A DNA stretch of 38,920 nt from Lactobacillus rodentium (GCF_003423665.1 NZ_BFBY01000011.1:4848-43767), one strand, 5' to 3'. Shown: positions 25,386 through 34,480, counted from the first letter of the stretch. Program-made: numbers and translations. Notes: generated from the sequence alone by a model not told the origin.

Positions 25386-27155
25386 ATGAAAAATATTTTT
25401 AATGATCTCAAAACTTATTCTAAACACTTTAGAAAATATTTTTGGCGCTATCTATTACTTTTTATTGGCCTGGAACTTTTTAATTTAATAGTTATAATTC
25501 CAGTTTTCCGGGCATTGGCAACTGTTACCTTACAGGCAAGTGCTGTTCCCTTTATTTCTTATCAAAATATTCTCACAATTATTAGTACGCATAGTTTAGT
25601 AGCTATTGCGTTGATAATAGAATTGTTGGTCTTAATGTTAATTATCTATGTCCAATTTAGTTTTTTAATGATTGCAAGTAGTAATATTACTGAAAAATTT
25701 AGTAGTATGCTACAGCAAACTTGGGGAGCAATAAAAAGAATTCGCCTGGGATCATTATTAATCCTGATAGCTTATTTTTTATTAATTATTCCTTTTGCTG
25801 ATTTAGTCTTTCGCACACCATTGCTGGCAAAAATTCAAATACCTGAATTTATTCTTGATTATATGATGCGGAAACCAGCATTTTTGATAAGCTTACTTAT
25901 TATTTATGCCTTAATTATAATTTTGGGCGTTAGGTTATTACTAACTTTGCCTTTAATGGTATTTAAAAAACAATCAAGTTGGAAGGCAATGAAGGAAAGC
26001 TGGGCTTTGACGACTAAAAAACAATGGTGGCCACTTGTTAGTAGGCTTGTAATTGTTAGTTTGATAAGTTTTCTAGGGTTAAGCATTTATGATGGGATTT
26101 TAGTTTTATTTCAATTTATTTTCGATACAATTGCCAAAAACTTGGGTCATTTTTTTATTCAGCTAAATTTATTATTGGTTCAAATAGGATCTGTTATTGT
26201 CTTAACTTGGGCTAGCGTATTATCAATTTTAATTATTTTAAAGCCACTTTCTTTGCAAAATAAGAAAAAAGCAAGTGTAAAAACTAAATGCAAATTTTGG
26301 TTGATTAGTGCTGTTGTCTATGTTGTAGCAGTTGGTGGTGCGCTGCTTGATAATAATTTTTACCTTGATCAAACCAAGCTGAATCATCCGCTGGTTATCT
26401 CGCATCGTGGAGTTAGTGCCAAGAATGGGGTGCAAAATACAATTGCGGCATTAAAAAAGACAAGTAAATTACATCCTGATTATGTGGAGATTGATGTGCA
26501 TGAAACTAAAGATAATAAATTTGTAGTAATGCATGATGAGAATCTTAAGCAACTTGCAGGAATTAATAAAAGACCAAAAGATTTAACCCTTAAGCAATTG
26601 AATAAAATAATGCTTAAAGAAGATGGTCACCGGGCTAGAATTGCTAGTTTAGATTCTTATTTAAAAGTAGCAAATAAGCTTCATCAAAAATTATTAATTG
26701 AAATTAAAACGACACCATCAGATTCAAAGGCAATGCTCCAACGTTTTAATCATAGATATGGTCAACTAATTATTAATCGCCATTATCAATTGCAATCATT
26801 AGATTATAGTGTAATAGAAAGGCTACATCGTCTAAATCCACGCTTATTTGTCCTTTATATTCAACCGTATAATTTTACTTATCCTTCTAATTTAGCTGCA
26901 GGATATTCAATGGAATATTCAACCTTAAATAATGATTTTATTTGGCAGTCGCATTTACAACGCAAGCCAGTTTATGCATGGACGGTAAATACTTCAGGTG
27001 CCATGAAGCAGATGATGTTTATTGGAGTAGACGGAATTATTACTGATAATGTTAAATTACTACAACAAAATATTAAAAGTTTTAAAGCTAATAATTCACC
27101 GGTTAATCAATTATTAAATTATATTATTGTGCTTCCTAATCCATTTAGTAATTAA
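25386..27155 (+). CDS. Membrane-anchored glycerophosphodiester phosphodiesterase
   Basis: 589 residues. The N-terminal ~300 residues form about seven to eight membrane helices (GPDPase membrane domain). The C-terminal ~240 residues are a GDPD barrel with H340 in SHRGV, E368 and D370 in YVEIDVH, H383 in VMHDENL, and a late MEYSTL...WTVN. It hydrolyses glycerophosphodiesters, possibly lipoteichoic-acid or lipid-derived, to glycerol-3-phosphate and an alcohol, probably outside the cell. The usual ENT after HRG reads QNT, seen in this membrane-bound subgroup. Single gene flanked by terminators. Confidence 0.92.
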   Translation: MKNIFNDLKTYSKHFRKYFWRYLLLFIGLELFNLIVIIPVFRALATVTLQASAVPFISYQNILTIISTHSLVAIALIIELLVLMLIIYVQFSFLMIASSNITEKFSSMLQQTWGAIKRIRLGSLLILIAYFLLIIPFADLVFRTPLLAKIQIPEFILDYMMRKPAFLISLLIIYALIIILGVRLLLTLPLMVFKKQSSWKAMKESWALTTKKQWWPLVSRLVIVSLISFLGLSIYDGILVLFQFIFDTIAKNLGHFFIQLNLLLVQIGSVIVLTWASVLSILIILKPLSLQNKKKASVKTKCKFWLISAVVYVVAVGGALLDNNFYLDQTKLNHPLVISHRGVSAKNGVQNTIAALKKTSKLHPDYVEIDVHETKDNKFVVMHDENLKQLAGINKRPKDLTLKQLNKIMLKEDGHRARIASLDSYLKVANKLHQKLLIEIKTTPSDSKAMLQRFNHRYGQLIINRHYQLQSLDYSVIERLHRLNPRLFVLYIQPYNFTYPSNLAAGYSMEYSTLNNDFIWQSHLQRKPVYAWTVNTSGAMKQMMFIGVDGIITDNVKLLQQNIKSFKANNSPVNQLLNYIIVLPNPFSN

Positions 27156-27160
27156 TTAAC

Positions 27161-27190
27161 AAAAAAGCTCTGATCAGTCAGAGCTTTTTT
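27161..27190. terminator. Bidirectional terminator
   Basis: AAAAAAGCTCTGA (27161-27173), loop TCAG, TCAGAGCTTTTTT (27178-27190). Ends the GDPD gene and the minus-strand gene at 27194. Confidence 0.9.
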
Positions 27191-27193
27191 GTC

Positions 27194-27889
27194 TTAATAT
27201 TTAGTTTCTTTAATGTCATCTTCAGGACGATGTGCTTGCAATCGCAAGCCGTAAATAGTGAATTCAGCATCGTCAGGATCACGTTGCAATTCGATTGTTA
27301 CTTCGTCACCCTTTTGTTTAAAATTCAATTCTTTACGAGTATCAATCCACATAATAGTTTTGAGCTCAGGTACGTGGTGAAGAGTGATAGTAGTTGCTAA
27401 TGGTTGGTGAATAAAAACATATATTTGATAGTTAGCAATATTGTTTCTAAAAATACTTGCATTAGCAGTCGTAGTAATTTCATGGTCTGGACGAGCTTCA
27501 TAATAAGCATGGCCAAAACGATCAAGCCATTGTCTTAAGATATCTAGATCAGGAATTTCGTTTTCTGCTATTTTTCCATCTGCAGTCAGAGCTACTTTGA
27601 AATAAATATTATACCCATCTAAACGAGCAGCAATTAATTTTGCTAAAACATCTGGTCCTTGTAAGGGAATGGCGGGTCTGGTTTGACAAAACTTAATGGC
27701 ATATTTCTCGCATGCTTCGGCCATTAATTTTCTTTGTAATTCATCCGCATTTTCGATACTTACACCACGAAAGCCGCTGTCACGGGCTTGTCGCACTAAG
27801 GTATCAGTATTGATTTCACTGGGGTGGTTAGGGTTAAGAGTAAATTGAAGTACAATACCAATATTTAAATCTTCTTTTATTTCGTCCAT
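27194..27889 (-). CDS. 231-residue protein, likely reduced GH29 alpha-L-fucosidase-like
   Basis: Recognisable by segment only. ILRQWLDRFGHAYYEARP (about 118-135) resembles the conserved WL..NGEaIYgtrP of GH29, and the following IANYQIYVFIHQP, ELKTIMWIDTRKELNFKQKGDEVTIEL resembles the GH29 C-terminal beta-domain. TLVRQARDSGFRGVSI and MAEACEKYAIKFC (30-70) look like two barrel elements. The part with the catalytic Asp is missing: 231 residues against roughly 450 or more. Complete ORF with GAAGGTG ahead of ATG, single gene. A frameshift is not needed to explain it. Function unknown. Confidence 0.55.
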   Translation of the reverse strand: MDEIKEDLNIGIVLQFTLNPNHPSEINTDTLVRQARDSGFRGVSIENADELQRKLMAEACEKYAIKFCQTRPAIPLQGPDVLAKLIAARLDGYNIYFKVALTADGKIAENEIPDLDILRQWLDRFGHAYYEARPDHEITTTANASIFRNNIANYQIYVFIHQPLATTITLHHVPELKTIMWIDTRKELNFKQKGDEVTIELQRDPDDAEFTIYGLRLQAHRPEDDIKETKY

Positions 27890-27960
27890 CTATCTTGCAC
27901 CTTCTATAATTATTTAATTTAATTATATAATTATTTAAAAGATGAAGGGAGAAAAAGCGC

Positions 27961-28707
27961 ATGAAAATTATTATTGCCCCAGCAAAGAAAATGGTGGTTG
28001 ATCAAGAAAGCTTTTCAGTTCAAACTGAACCTGTCTTTTTGGCTCAAGCAAAAATTTTGTGGGATTTTCTTAAAAGTCGTAGTTTTGAACAATTAAAAGA
28101 AATTTGGCAAGCAAACGATAGGATTGTAAAGGAAAACCAACTTCGCTTAAAAAAAGAAAATCTCACTAAACAATTAACGCCGGCGCTTTTTTCCTATTCT
28201 GGGATTCAATATCAATATATGGGAGCAGATGTTTTAGAACAAGAAGCTCTAGATTATTTACAAAAAAATTTACGAATCGTATCGGCATTATATGGCTTAT
28301 TGCGCCCTTTTGATGGAATAGTACCTTATCGCCTTGAAATGCGTAATCACTTAATTGGTTTTCGTGATTATAGTTTATATCATTTTTGGAATAACCAACC
28401 TTTTGATGATCTTTATCAAGAGGATAATCTGATTTTAAACTTAGCTTCTAAAGAGTATGCTCAAGTTTTTACACCTTATCTCAAGCAAAAAGAGCAATTC
28501 GTAACAGTAGAGTTTTTGGAAAATAAAAAAGGAAAATGGCGACAAATAGCTACTCATGCCAAGATGGCTCGTGGGGCAATGGTTCGCTTTTTGGCACAAA
28601 ATCAGGTTACTACACTTGAGGAAGTTAAAAATTTTAATGATTTTGGCTATCAATTTGATTCAGAAGATAGTTCAACAGAAAAATATATTTTTAAAAAGAA
28701 GGATTAA
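27961..28707 (+). CDS. yaaA: YaaA family peroxide-stress protein
   Basis: 248 residues, the usual length. Begins MKIIIAPAKKM and contains TPALFSYSGIQYQYMGADVL (near 76-95) and YGLLRPFDGIVPYRLEM (near 114-130), the family hallmarks. In E. coli YaaA limits free iron during H2O2 stress and binds DNA; a protective role fits an H2O2-producing lactobacillus (see the flavin reductases at 35.7 kb). Ribosome site AAGGGAG. Its stop overlaps that of the convergent efflux gene by four bases, with no terminator in between. Confidence 0.93.
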   Translation: MKIIIAPAKKMVVDQESFSVQTEPVFLAQAKILWDFLKSRSFEQLKEIWQANDRIVKENQLRLKKENLTKQLTPALFSYSGIQYQYMGADVLEQEALDYLQKNLRIVSALYGLLRPFDGIVPYRLEMRNHLIGFRDYSLYHFWNNQPFDDLYQEDNLILNLASKEYAQVFTPYLKQKEQFVTVEFLENKKGKWRQIATHAKMARGAMVRFLAQNQVTTLEEVKNFNDFGYQFDSEDSSTEKYIFKKKD

Positions 28708-29885
28708 TTATCTTTTCTTTTTAAGTAGTAATATCCACTATACCAAGAAATTAGGGCTAAGAGTTCGCAAATCAAGATGATCCAACTCATGGGAGCATAA
28801 GTATGAGTTCCTCCTAATCCAACTAATGGGGAAATTAATCCCCCAAGTAAGTTTTGTGTTAAACCAATGATTGCTGAGGCAGTTCCTGACAAATTTCTTT
28901 CTTGTTCAATGGCTAGGGCAGAACCCATTGGATTACCGATTCCGACCAGGGAGACAATTAAGAATAAAGGAATAAGGACATAGGCCAATTGGTGAGGCAG
29001 TTTTGTTGTGATAAGTAAAGCTATTGCCGCTAAAATAGCGAAAATAATTCCACCGAAAAGTACATGGTCTTGTCGATATTTTTGTACTAGTCGAGCACCT
29101 AGCCAAGTGAAAAGAACTTGGCCAATCCCGTTAACGGCATATAACAAACTAAAATTAAAAGCAGACATTCCAAAAATATCTTGTAACATAAAACTTGAAC
29201 CAGCAATGTAGGCGTAAAGAGCCCCGGTCATTAAAGTGCTGACTACAGTAAAAGAAATAAAGATAGGATTTTTAAGAATTTGCTTAAATTGTGTAGACAG
29301 TTTTATACGGTGTGAGTCGGTTCGTACCAGGGTTTCTTTAAAGTTGAGGACACTAAAAAATAAAAAAATTCCAATAAGAGCTAATGTAATAAAAATTAAC
29401 CGCCAATCTCCAAGTAAGAGGAAAAAACCTCCAATTGTTGGGGCAATAACTGGAAAAATACTATTTACTGCCATTAAAAGATAAAAATAATGAGCAAACT
29501 CCTTACCAGTGAAAATATCTGAACACATTGCTTTAGAGGTAACAATTCCAACAGAGCCAGCTAAACCTTGAATTAAACGTAAGCCAATAAAAACTAAAAT
29601 ATTAGGACTGAGAGCTAATCCTAAAGATGAAAAAGCAAATACTAACAGACTTATTAACGTTGGTTTCTTTCGTCCTATTTGATCGGTTAAGGGACCAAAT
29701 AGAATTTGCCCAAATGCTAGACCAAATAGGCATGAAGTAAGGGATAGTTGGGTCAGTGAAGCTGTTGTCGCTAAGTCTTTTTGTAGATCTGGTAAGGCAG
29801 AAGCATACATATCGAGTGAAAGGGGACCGAAGGCAGATAAGGTACCTAAAATAAAAATAATCCAACTTTTCTTTAGTTTACTCAT
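28704..29885 (-). CDS. Bcr/CflA-family multidrug efflux transporter
   Basis: 393 residues and about twelve membrane helices, an MFS drug/proton antiporter. The segment LSLDMYASALPDLQKDL after the first helix and GPLTDQIGRKKP between helices 2 and 3 are typical of Bcr/CflA proteins (bicyclomycin, sulfonamides, chloramphenicol, or Cys/Arg export). Convergent with yaaA, stops overlapping. Substrate unknown. Confidence 0.93.
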   Translation of the reverse strand: MSKLKKSWIIFILGTLSAFGPLSLDMYASALPDLQKDLATTASLTQLSLTSCLFGLAFGQILFGPLTDQIGRKKPTLISLLVFAFSSLGLALSPNILVFIGLRLIQGLAGSVGIVTSKAMCSDIFTGKEFAHYFYLLMAVNSIFPVIAPTIGGFFLLLGDWRLIFITLALIGIFLFFSVLNFKETLVRTDSHRIKLSTQFKQILKNPIFISFTVVSTLMTGALYAYIAGSSFMLQDIFGMSAFNFSLLYAVNGIGQVLFTWLGARLVQKYRQDHVLFGGIIFAILAAIALLITTKLPHQLAYVLIPLFLIVSLVGIGNPMGSALAIEQERNLSGTASAIIGLTQNLLGGLISPLVGLGGTHTYAPMSWIILICELLALISWYSGYYYLKRKDN

Positions 29886-29947
29886 TAATTTCTCGAGCTC
29901 CTTTGATAGAATAAATTCATTGTTTATTTTAGCTTAACTTAAAACTT

Positions 29948-29965
29948 TATATTTTATAAAATATA
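29948..29965. repeat. 18-base perfect palindrome between divergent genes
   Basis: Arms TATATTTTA / TAAAATATA form an uninterrupted palindrome between the efflux gene and the phosphatase gene. Possible operator, but AT-only, so chance is not excluded. Confidence 0.35.
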
Positions 29966-30014
29966 AGTAAAAAATATATACTATATATAAATATTTTAAG
30001 TAAGAGGGAAAAAC

Positions 30015-30614
30015 ATGGAAGTAGTTATTATACGTCATGGTACGACTGAACTTAACAAAGATGGCAAAATTCAAGGATCTCGTGTAGATCCAAACTTGAG
30101 TAAAGATGGGCGTGCTTATGCCGAAAAAGCTGCTAAAAATTTTGATCCATCTGAATTTGATGCAATTTATGCTAGTCCTTTAAAACGGGCACAAGAAACG
30201 GCAAGAATCTTTGTTGGTCCTGATTTACCGATAAAAACCGATAAGCGTTTAGAAGAACTTGATTATGGTGATTGGGATGGTAAGCCATCTAAAGACTTTA
30301 AGCAGCTTTATCCGGATGCTTTTGATTCTCGTGGCCTAATTAATGATCAAATGTATCAATACAATAAAAATGCTGAAACACGTGAACATTTTGAAGCACG
30401 TTTGGCTGATTTCTTTGATGAACTAGCCAAAAAGCACCCCAATGATAAAGTGTTAGTGGTTTGTCATGGGGTGGTTAGTCGCATGATTGTGGCTCATTAT
30501 TTAACTCATGGTGATATTAGTTATTTTGATCAAATGGCTAATTGCGGTCTAGCAAAACTACGTATTAATTCTGATATTAAAAGCTTAGTTTACTGGAATC
30601 GAGTATTAGCCTAA
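30015..30614 (+). CDS. Histidine phosphatase family protein (phosphoglycerate mutase-like)
   Basis: 199 residues. Phosphohistidine motif IIRHGTTELN (R7, H8) at the start, second catalytic histidine in VVCHGVVSRM near 150, and a catalytic acid in LEELDYGDWDG near 82-92. Length fits broad-specificity phosphatases (PhoE/GpmB type) rather than the 225-250-residue glycolytic dPGM. Substrate is not identifiable. Ribosome site AGAGGG. Own terminator. Confidence 0.9.
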   Translation: MEVVIIRHGTTELNKDGKIQGSRVDPNLSKDGRAYAEKAAKNFDPSEFDAIYASPLKRAQETARIFVGPDLPIKTDKRLEELDYGDWDGKPSKDFKQLYPDAFDSRGLINDQMYQYNKNAETREHFEARLADFFDELAKKHPNDKVLVVCHGVVSRMIVAHYLTHGDISYFDQMANCGLAKLRINSDIKSLVYWNRVLA

Positions 30615-30624
30615 TAAATCAAAG

Positions 30625-30659
30625 AAAAAGAAGTGATAATGAAGATCACTTCTTTTTTG
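30625..30659 (+). terminator. Rho-independent terminator
   Basis: AAAAAGAAGTGAT (30625-30637), loop of seven, ATCACTTCTTTTT (30645-30657). Confidence 0.85.
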
Positions 30660-30682
30660 TTATACAATTTAAGTAAAGATAA

Positions 30683-30742
30683 TTGACAGTTAGTAAGTAG
30701 AATACTAGGATAAGGAAGTGAAAAGTGACACGGTGTCACTTT
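30683..30742 (+). promoter_or_regulatory. Promoter and operator palindrome of the tetR-ABC operon
   Basis: TTGACA (30683-30688), 17-base spacer, TAGGAT (30706-30711). A 10-bp exact inverted repeat AAAGTGACAC (30722-30731) / GTGTCACTTT (30733-30742) with a single central G ends four bases before the ATG at 30747. It fits a TetR-type operator for autoregulation; in RNA it is also a stable hairpin. Confidence 0.75.
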
Positions 30743-30746
30743 AACA

Positions 30747-31268
30747 ATGGTTAAACAAACATTTCATAATTTACCAGATGAAAAGAAAGAACGTGTAACC
30801 AGAGCGTTATTGAAGGAATTTAGTAAACATCCTTTAGATGAAGCTCAAGTTGCTCGCATTGTAAAAGATGCGGAGATTGCGCGGGGAGCCTTTTATAAAT
30901 ATTTTGATGATTTAACAGATGCGTATAAATATATTTATGGTCAAGCAATGCAAAATATTCATTTAGGTTTCGGTCGGGCAATGCAACAATTTGAACCAAA
31001 TACTTTTTATCAAATTACAATTGATTTTATTGAAAAAGCAGGTAATAGCAAGTATCGGGACCTAATTAAGTTACAGTTATCACGTAATCAACAACTTATT
31101 CATCCGGATATGACTGCAGAAAGTAAAAAGACATTACGGTTAGATGCTAAGTTATGGAGTGCGATGATTTTGAGCCATGAAGTTGTTAATCTTGTCCTAT
31201 TTGATCCGGAAAATAGAGAGCAATACCTACAACGGTATCGGACAAGCTTGAATTTGTTGAAGGAGTAG
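30747..31268 (+). CDS. TetR-family regulator of the downstream ABC transporter
   Basis: 173 residues, on the short side for TetR (usually 180-220). N-terminal helix-turn-helix at about 12-55 (ALLKEFSKHPLDEAQVARIVKDAEIARGAFYKYFDD), then a helical ligand domain. It is first in an operon with a FtsX permease and an ABC ATPase, and likely represses them through the palindrome in the leader. No Shine-Dalgarno sequence lies in the normal window; the nearest (AAGGAAG, 30712-30718) is about 29 bases off, and an in-frame stop at 30726 excludes an earlier start. Confidence 0.88.
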   Translation: MVKQTFHNLPDEKKERVTRALLKEFSKHPLDEAQVARIVKDAEIARGAFYKYFDDLTDAYKYIYGQAMQNIHLGFGRAMQQFEPNTFYQITIDFIEKAGNSKYRDLIKLQLSRNQQLIHPDMTAESKKTLRLDAKLWSAMILSHEVVNLVLFDPENREQYLQRYRTSLNLLKE

Positions 31269-31278
31269 TGAGTAATTC

Positions 31279-32334
31279 ATGTTTTTGGCATTAAAAGAAA
31301 TAAAATATGAAAAATTTAGGTATGGTTTAATTACCTTTATGATTTTTTTAATTGCTTATTTGATTTTTATGTTATCTTCTTTAGCTGCAGGTTTAGCATC
31401 TGAAAATACTCAAGCAATTAAAAGTTGGCACGTACAATCGGTTGTGCTTAATTCCAATGCAAATATAAATTTGAGTCAATCTTTATTAACTAAAAACGAT
31501 GTAAAAGATATCAAATTAGGCAAAGATAGTGCTTATGTTGGACTAGTACCGGTTGTGGTCAAAATGCCAAAACAAGAAACTCAATCGGCTCAATTTATTG
31601 GCTTAGATAAAGATCAGTATATTTATAAAAACCTATCTTTGGAAAGTGGTAGACGAGCAAAGACAAGTAAAGAAGTTGCCGTAGATACTAGTTTCAAAGA
31701 TGACGGCTATAAATTAGGTGATAAGATCACCTTAAATGGTGGGAAAGAAAAATATAAAATTGTTGGTTTTGTGAATAACGCTAAGATAAATATTGCACCT
31801 ATTATTTATGGAAATATGAGCACTTGGAAGAGTTTACGACCACTTGCACCTAATGTGGTTGCTTCTGGAATTATGTCCCAAAAGAAACTTACTGATAAAA
31901 CTGATAATATTACTACTTATAATATCAAGACTTTTACTAATAAATTACCAGGTTACTTAGCACAAAATATGACTTTCGAATTAATGATTGGCTTTTTATT
32001 TGTGATTTCATTAATTGTGATTGCTGTCTTCCTTTATATTTTAACTATTCAAAAGATGCCAAACTATGCTGTATTAAGAGCTCAAGGTATTCCAACAAAG
32101 ACTTTAATAGGTGCTACGATTAGTCAATCAGTAATCTTAACTTTTGTTGGAACTTTAATTGCCTGGATTGTAATGTATCTAATGACCTTAGTCTTACCTG
32201 CAGCAGTTCCGCTTAACTTTGCACCATGGATTATGATTTCTGGCTTTGCAGGAATGCTAATTATGGGTGTAATTGGAGGTCTCATTCCAATTCGTTCAAT
32301 CTTAAAAGTTGATCCAGCACAGGCGATCGGTTAA
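31279..32334 (+). CDS. FtsX-family ABC transporter permease (MacB-like)
   Basis: 351 residues: helix 1 at about 15-38, an extracellular domain of ~190 residues, then three helices at about 238-262, 283-310 and 320-345, ending in the RSILKVDPAQAIG motif common in FtsX-type permeases. With the next ATPase it forms a MacB/VexAB-like system that acts on extracellular peptides, lipids or drugs rather than pumping through the membrane. Second gene of the tetR operon. Substrate unknown. Confidence 0.88.
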   Translation: MFLALKEIKYEKFRYGLITFMIFLIAYLIFMLSSLAAGLASENTQAIKSWHVQSVVLNSNANINLSQSLLTKNDVKDIKLGKDSAYVGLVPVVVKMPKQETQSAQFIGLDKDQYIYKNLSLESGRRAKTSKEVAVDTSFKDDGYKLGDKITLNGGKEKYKIVGFVNNAKINIAPIIYGNMSTWKSLRPLAPNVVASGIMSQKKLTDKTDNITTYNIKTFTNKLPGYLAQNMTFELMIGFLFVISLIVIAVFLYILTIQKMPNYAVLRAQGIPTKTLIGATISQSVILTFVGTLIAWIVMYLMTLVLPAAVPLNFAPWIMISGFAGMLIMGVIGGLIPIRSILKVDPAQAIG

Positions 32335-32347
32335 GGAGGTAAGTAGA

Positions 32348-33022
32348 ATGGCAGCTATAACATTAACCAATGTAAGTAAAATATATGGTAAAGGGATTGC
32401 TGAAGTTAAAGCGTTAAAAGATATTAATTTTACCGCCAATAAAGGTGAAGTAGTTCTAATTGTGGGGCCATCTGGAGCTGGTAAAAGTACCTTTTTAACT
32501 ATTGCGGGAGCACTGCAAAAACCTACGACTGGTACTGTAGTTGTAGATGGTAAAGATATTAGTGATATTAGCGCTAAGGCAGCTAATAAGTTGCGTTTAG
32601 ATAAGATTGGCTTTGTCTTACAGGCGTATAATTTAGTACCATATCTTACTGTTAAAGAACAATTTACTTTAGTGGATAAAGTGAAAAAAGCAAATAATAT
32701 GTCACACCAAGCCTTAGCTGAGTTAATGAAGCAACTGGGAATTGATATGTTAGTTAACAAGTATCCAAATGAAATTTCCGGTGGACAAAAGCAAAGAGTA
32801 GCAATTGCACGAGCTCTTTACGCAAATCCGGCAATTATTTTAGCCGATGAGCCTACTGCTTCATTAGACAGTGAAAAAGTTGAAGAAGTAGGTAAATTAT
32901 TTAAAGATTTAGCTCAAAAACAAGATAAGGCTTTGATTATTGTTACCCATGATATGCGTTTAAAGAAATACGCTAATAAGACTTATCAAATGATTGATGG
33001 ACGTTTACATGAAGAACAATAG
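32348..33022 (+). CDS. ABC transporter ATP-binding protein (MacB/LolD type)
   Basis: 224 residues. Walker A GPSGAGKST near residues 41-49, signature ISGGQKQRVAIARAL near 142-156, Walker B AIILADEPTASLDS near 161-174, switch VTHD near 201. It partners the FtsX-like permease just upstream. Start ATG at 32348 is chosen because AAGGAGGT precedes it by seven bases; the longer frame from 32309 overlaps the permease and has no ribosome site. Confidence 0.95.
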   Translation: MAAITLTNVSKIYGKGIAEVKALKDINFTANKGEVVLIVGPSGAGKSTFLTIAGALQKPTTGTVVVDGKDISDISAKAANKLRLDKIGFVLQAYNLVPYLTVKEQFTLVDKVKKANNMSHQALAELMKQLGIDMLVNKYPNEISGGQKQRVAIARALYANPAIILADEPTASLDSEKVEEVGKLFKDLAQKQDKALIIVTHDMRLKKYANKTYQMIDGRLHEEQ

Positions 33023-33056
33023 AAAAAGGTATTCCAATTTTTGGAATACCTTTTTT
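33023..33056. terminator. Bidirectional terminator
   Basis: AAAAAGGTATTCCAA (33023-33037), loop TTT, TTGGAATACCTTTTT (33041-33055). Ends the ABC operon and pepDA. Confidence 0.9.
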
Positions 33057-33067
33057 GGTTACATCCC

Positions 33068-34480
33068 TTATAAGTTTGGATCCATTTTAAATTTTAAGGG
33101 TGAATCTTCAGTTTGGAGGGTAATTAATTTAGCAATTAAATCTTGATAATTCTTAATTGCTATTTTTGCTAATTCTTTATTAGCCTCATTTATTAATTGT
33201 AATTGTTGTGCTTCATTGTTAGCAGACTTTAACTTTTTATCATAATCGACTCGGGTTTTAACTAATTGTTCATTAGTTGTGCTTTGAGTATTGTTTAAAT
33301 AAATTAAATATTTGCTCCAATCGCGATCAACTAAGACACTAGCTTCTTTGAATACCCAGTAAGCTGAATTAGTGGTAAAGTCCTTTTTACCGTATTTAAA
33401 CATCGTTGGGACTTCGGTGCCTTGAGGATAAAAGGGAATATAAACACTTTGGGCAGCAATTCCCATCGCTAGCCAATGCACCATCTCTTCATTACGTAAT
33501 TGAAGTAAATGAGATTCTTGCGTAGTTGCAATACTTATCGGTCTAAAAGCTGCAGTTTGTTTATTTTTGGGTTTAGTTAAATCATATTGACTACCATTGA
33601 AATGATCGCTTAAGACGCGTTGAGCTTCTTCGATAGCAATTGGATGATCCGGTTTTCTTAAAAATGGTAATTCAAAACTTTCAGGATCTTGCACTATTGA
33701 AGGCGTTAATAATTTTTGACCAGCCCAAACACGAGGTGTGTTATAAGTGAGATCAGAATCATCATGAGTGCCGAAGATTCTTCTAAAATTAAAAGGTTTA
33801 TCTTGGGGCCAAAGATGATTTTGATAGACAAACTCTTGAATACCAGGTGAAGTAATAAAATTTTGAGTATCATCAAAATCAATTACCTCAATAGCTAATT
33901 GATTAGCTACTACGGCGTAAGAGTCATCTGGAATACGACGAGCTACATAATGATGGCCAGAGCCAATTTCCATGTACCAAGCTTCATCACGATCGGCAAA
34001 TAAAATTCCATTTGCTTCAGCTGCACCATGTTCTTGGACAATTTTTCCTAGTCGTTCAACACCGCTGCGAGCAGTTTTTACATAAGGAAGCACGACAGTT
34101 ACCATGGCCTCTTCTAAGATTCCATCTTTAGTATTAAATGGATCAAAAGCTTGTACTCGATCATTTGCATAGGCACTTTCAGTCGCACTCATGGCAACAT
34201 GGTATTCATTAATTCCATCTTCTTCAAACACCCCATATTTGTCAGTCCATTCAGGAGTTGAAGAATAAGAATAAGTTATTTTTGGTAATTTAATTGAAAA
34301 TTTATTGTCTTTTGATTTAAATTCATTATTTTCAATAGTACGATGGGCATTAAAAGCTAAGTGTTTAGGCCAAGCGGTTTTGGAATCTTCATTTCGTCCA
34401 ATAATCACACTGCCATCGACACTAGCTTTTTTACCAATTAAGATTGAGGTACAAGAAGAACGCCCAATTTTATTTGTCAT
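33068..34480 (-). CDS. pepDA: C69-family dipeptidase (PepDA)
   Basis: 470 residues, the usual PepDA length; a cytoplasmic Ntn-hydrolase that splits dipeptides during peptide use. The nucleophile is C10 in SSCTSILIGKKASVDGSVIIGRNED; other family segments are EDGINEYHVAMSATES near 88-103 and GAAEANGILFADRDEAWYMEIGSGHHY near 152-178. Start ATG at 34480 follows AGAAAGAG by eight bases; a GTG three codons upstream is too close to it. Monocistronic. Confidence 0.93.
   Translation of the reverse strand: MTNKIGRSSCTSILIGKKASVDGSVIIGRNEDSKTAWPKHLAFNAHRTIENNEFKSKDNKFSIKLPKITYSYSSTPEWTDKYGVFEEDGINEYHVAMSATESAYANDRVQAFDPFNTKDGILEEAMVTVVLPYVKTARSGVERLGKIVQEHGAAEANGILFADRDEAWYMEIGSGHHYVARRIPDDSYAVVANQLAIEVIDFDDTQNFITSPGIQEFVYQNHLWPQDKPFNFRRIFGTHDDSDLTYNTPRVWAGQKLLTPSIVQDPESFELPFLRKPDHPIAIEEAQRVLSDHFNGSQYDLTKPKNKQTAAFRPISIATTQESHLLQLRNEEMVHWLAMGIAAQSVYIPFYPQGTEVPTMFKYGKKDFTTNSAYWVFKEASVLVDRDWSKYLIYLNNTQSTTNEQLVKTRVDYDKKLKSANNEAQQLQLINEANKELAKIAIKNYQDLIAKLITLQTEDSPLKFKMDPNL

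Noticed and set aside
32302-32760. 152-codon minus-strand frame opposite the ABC ATPase
   Set aside because: Antisense of a fully motif-supported ATPase gene.
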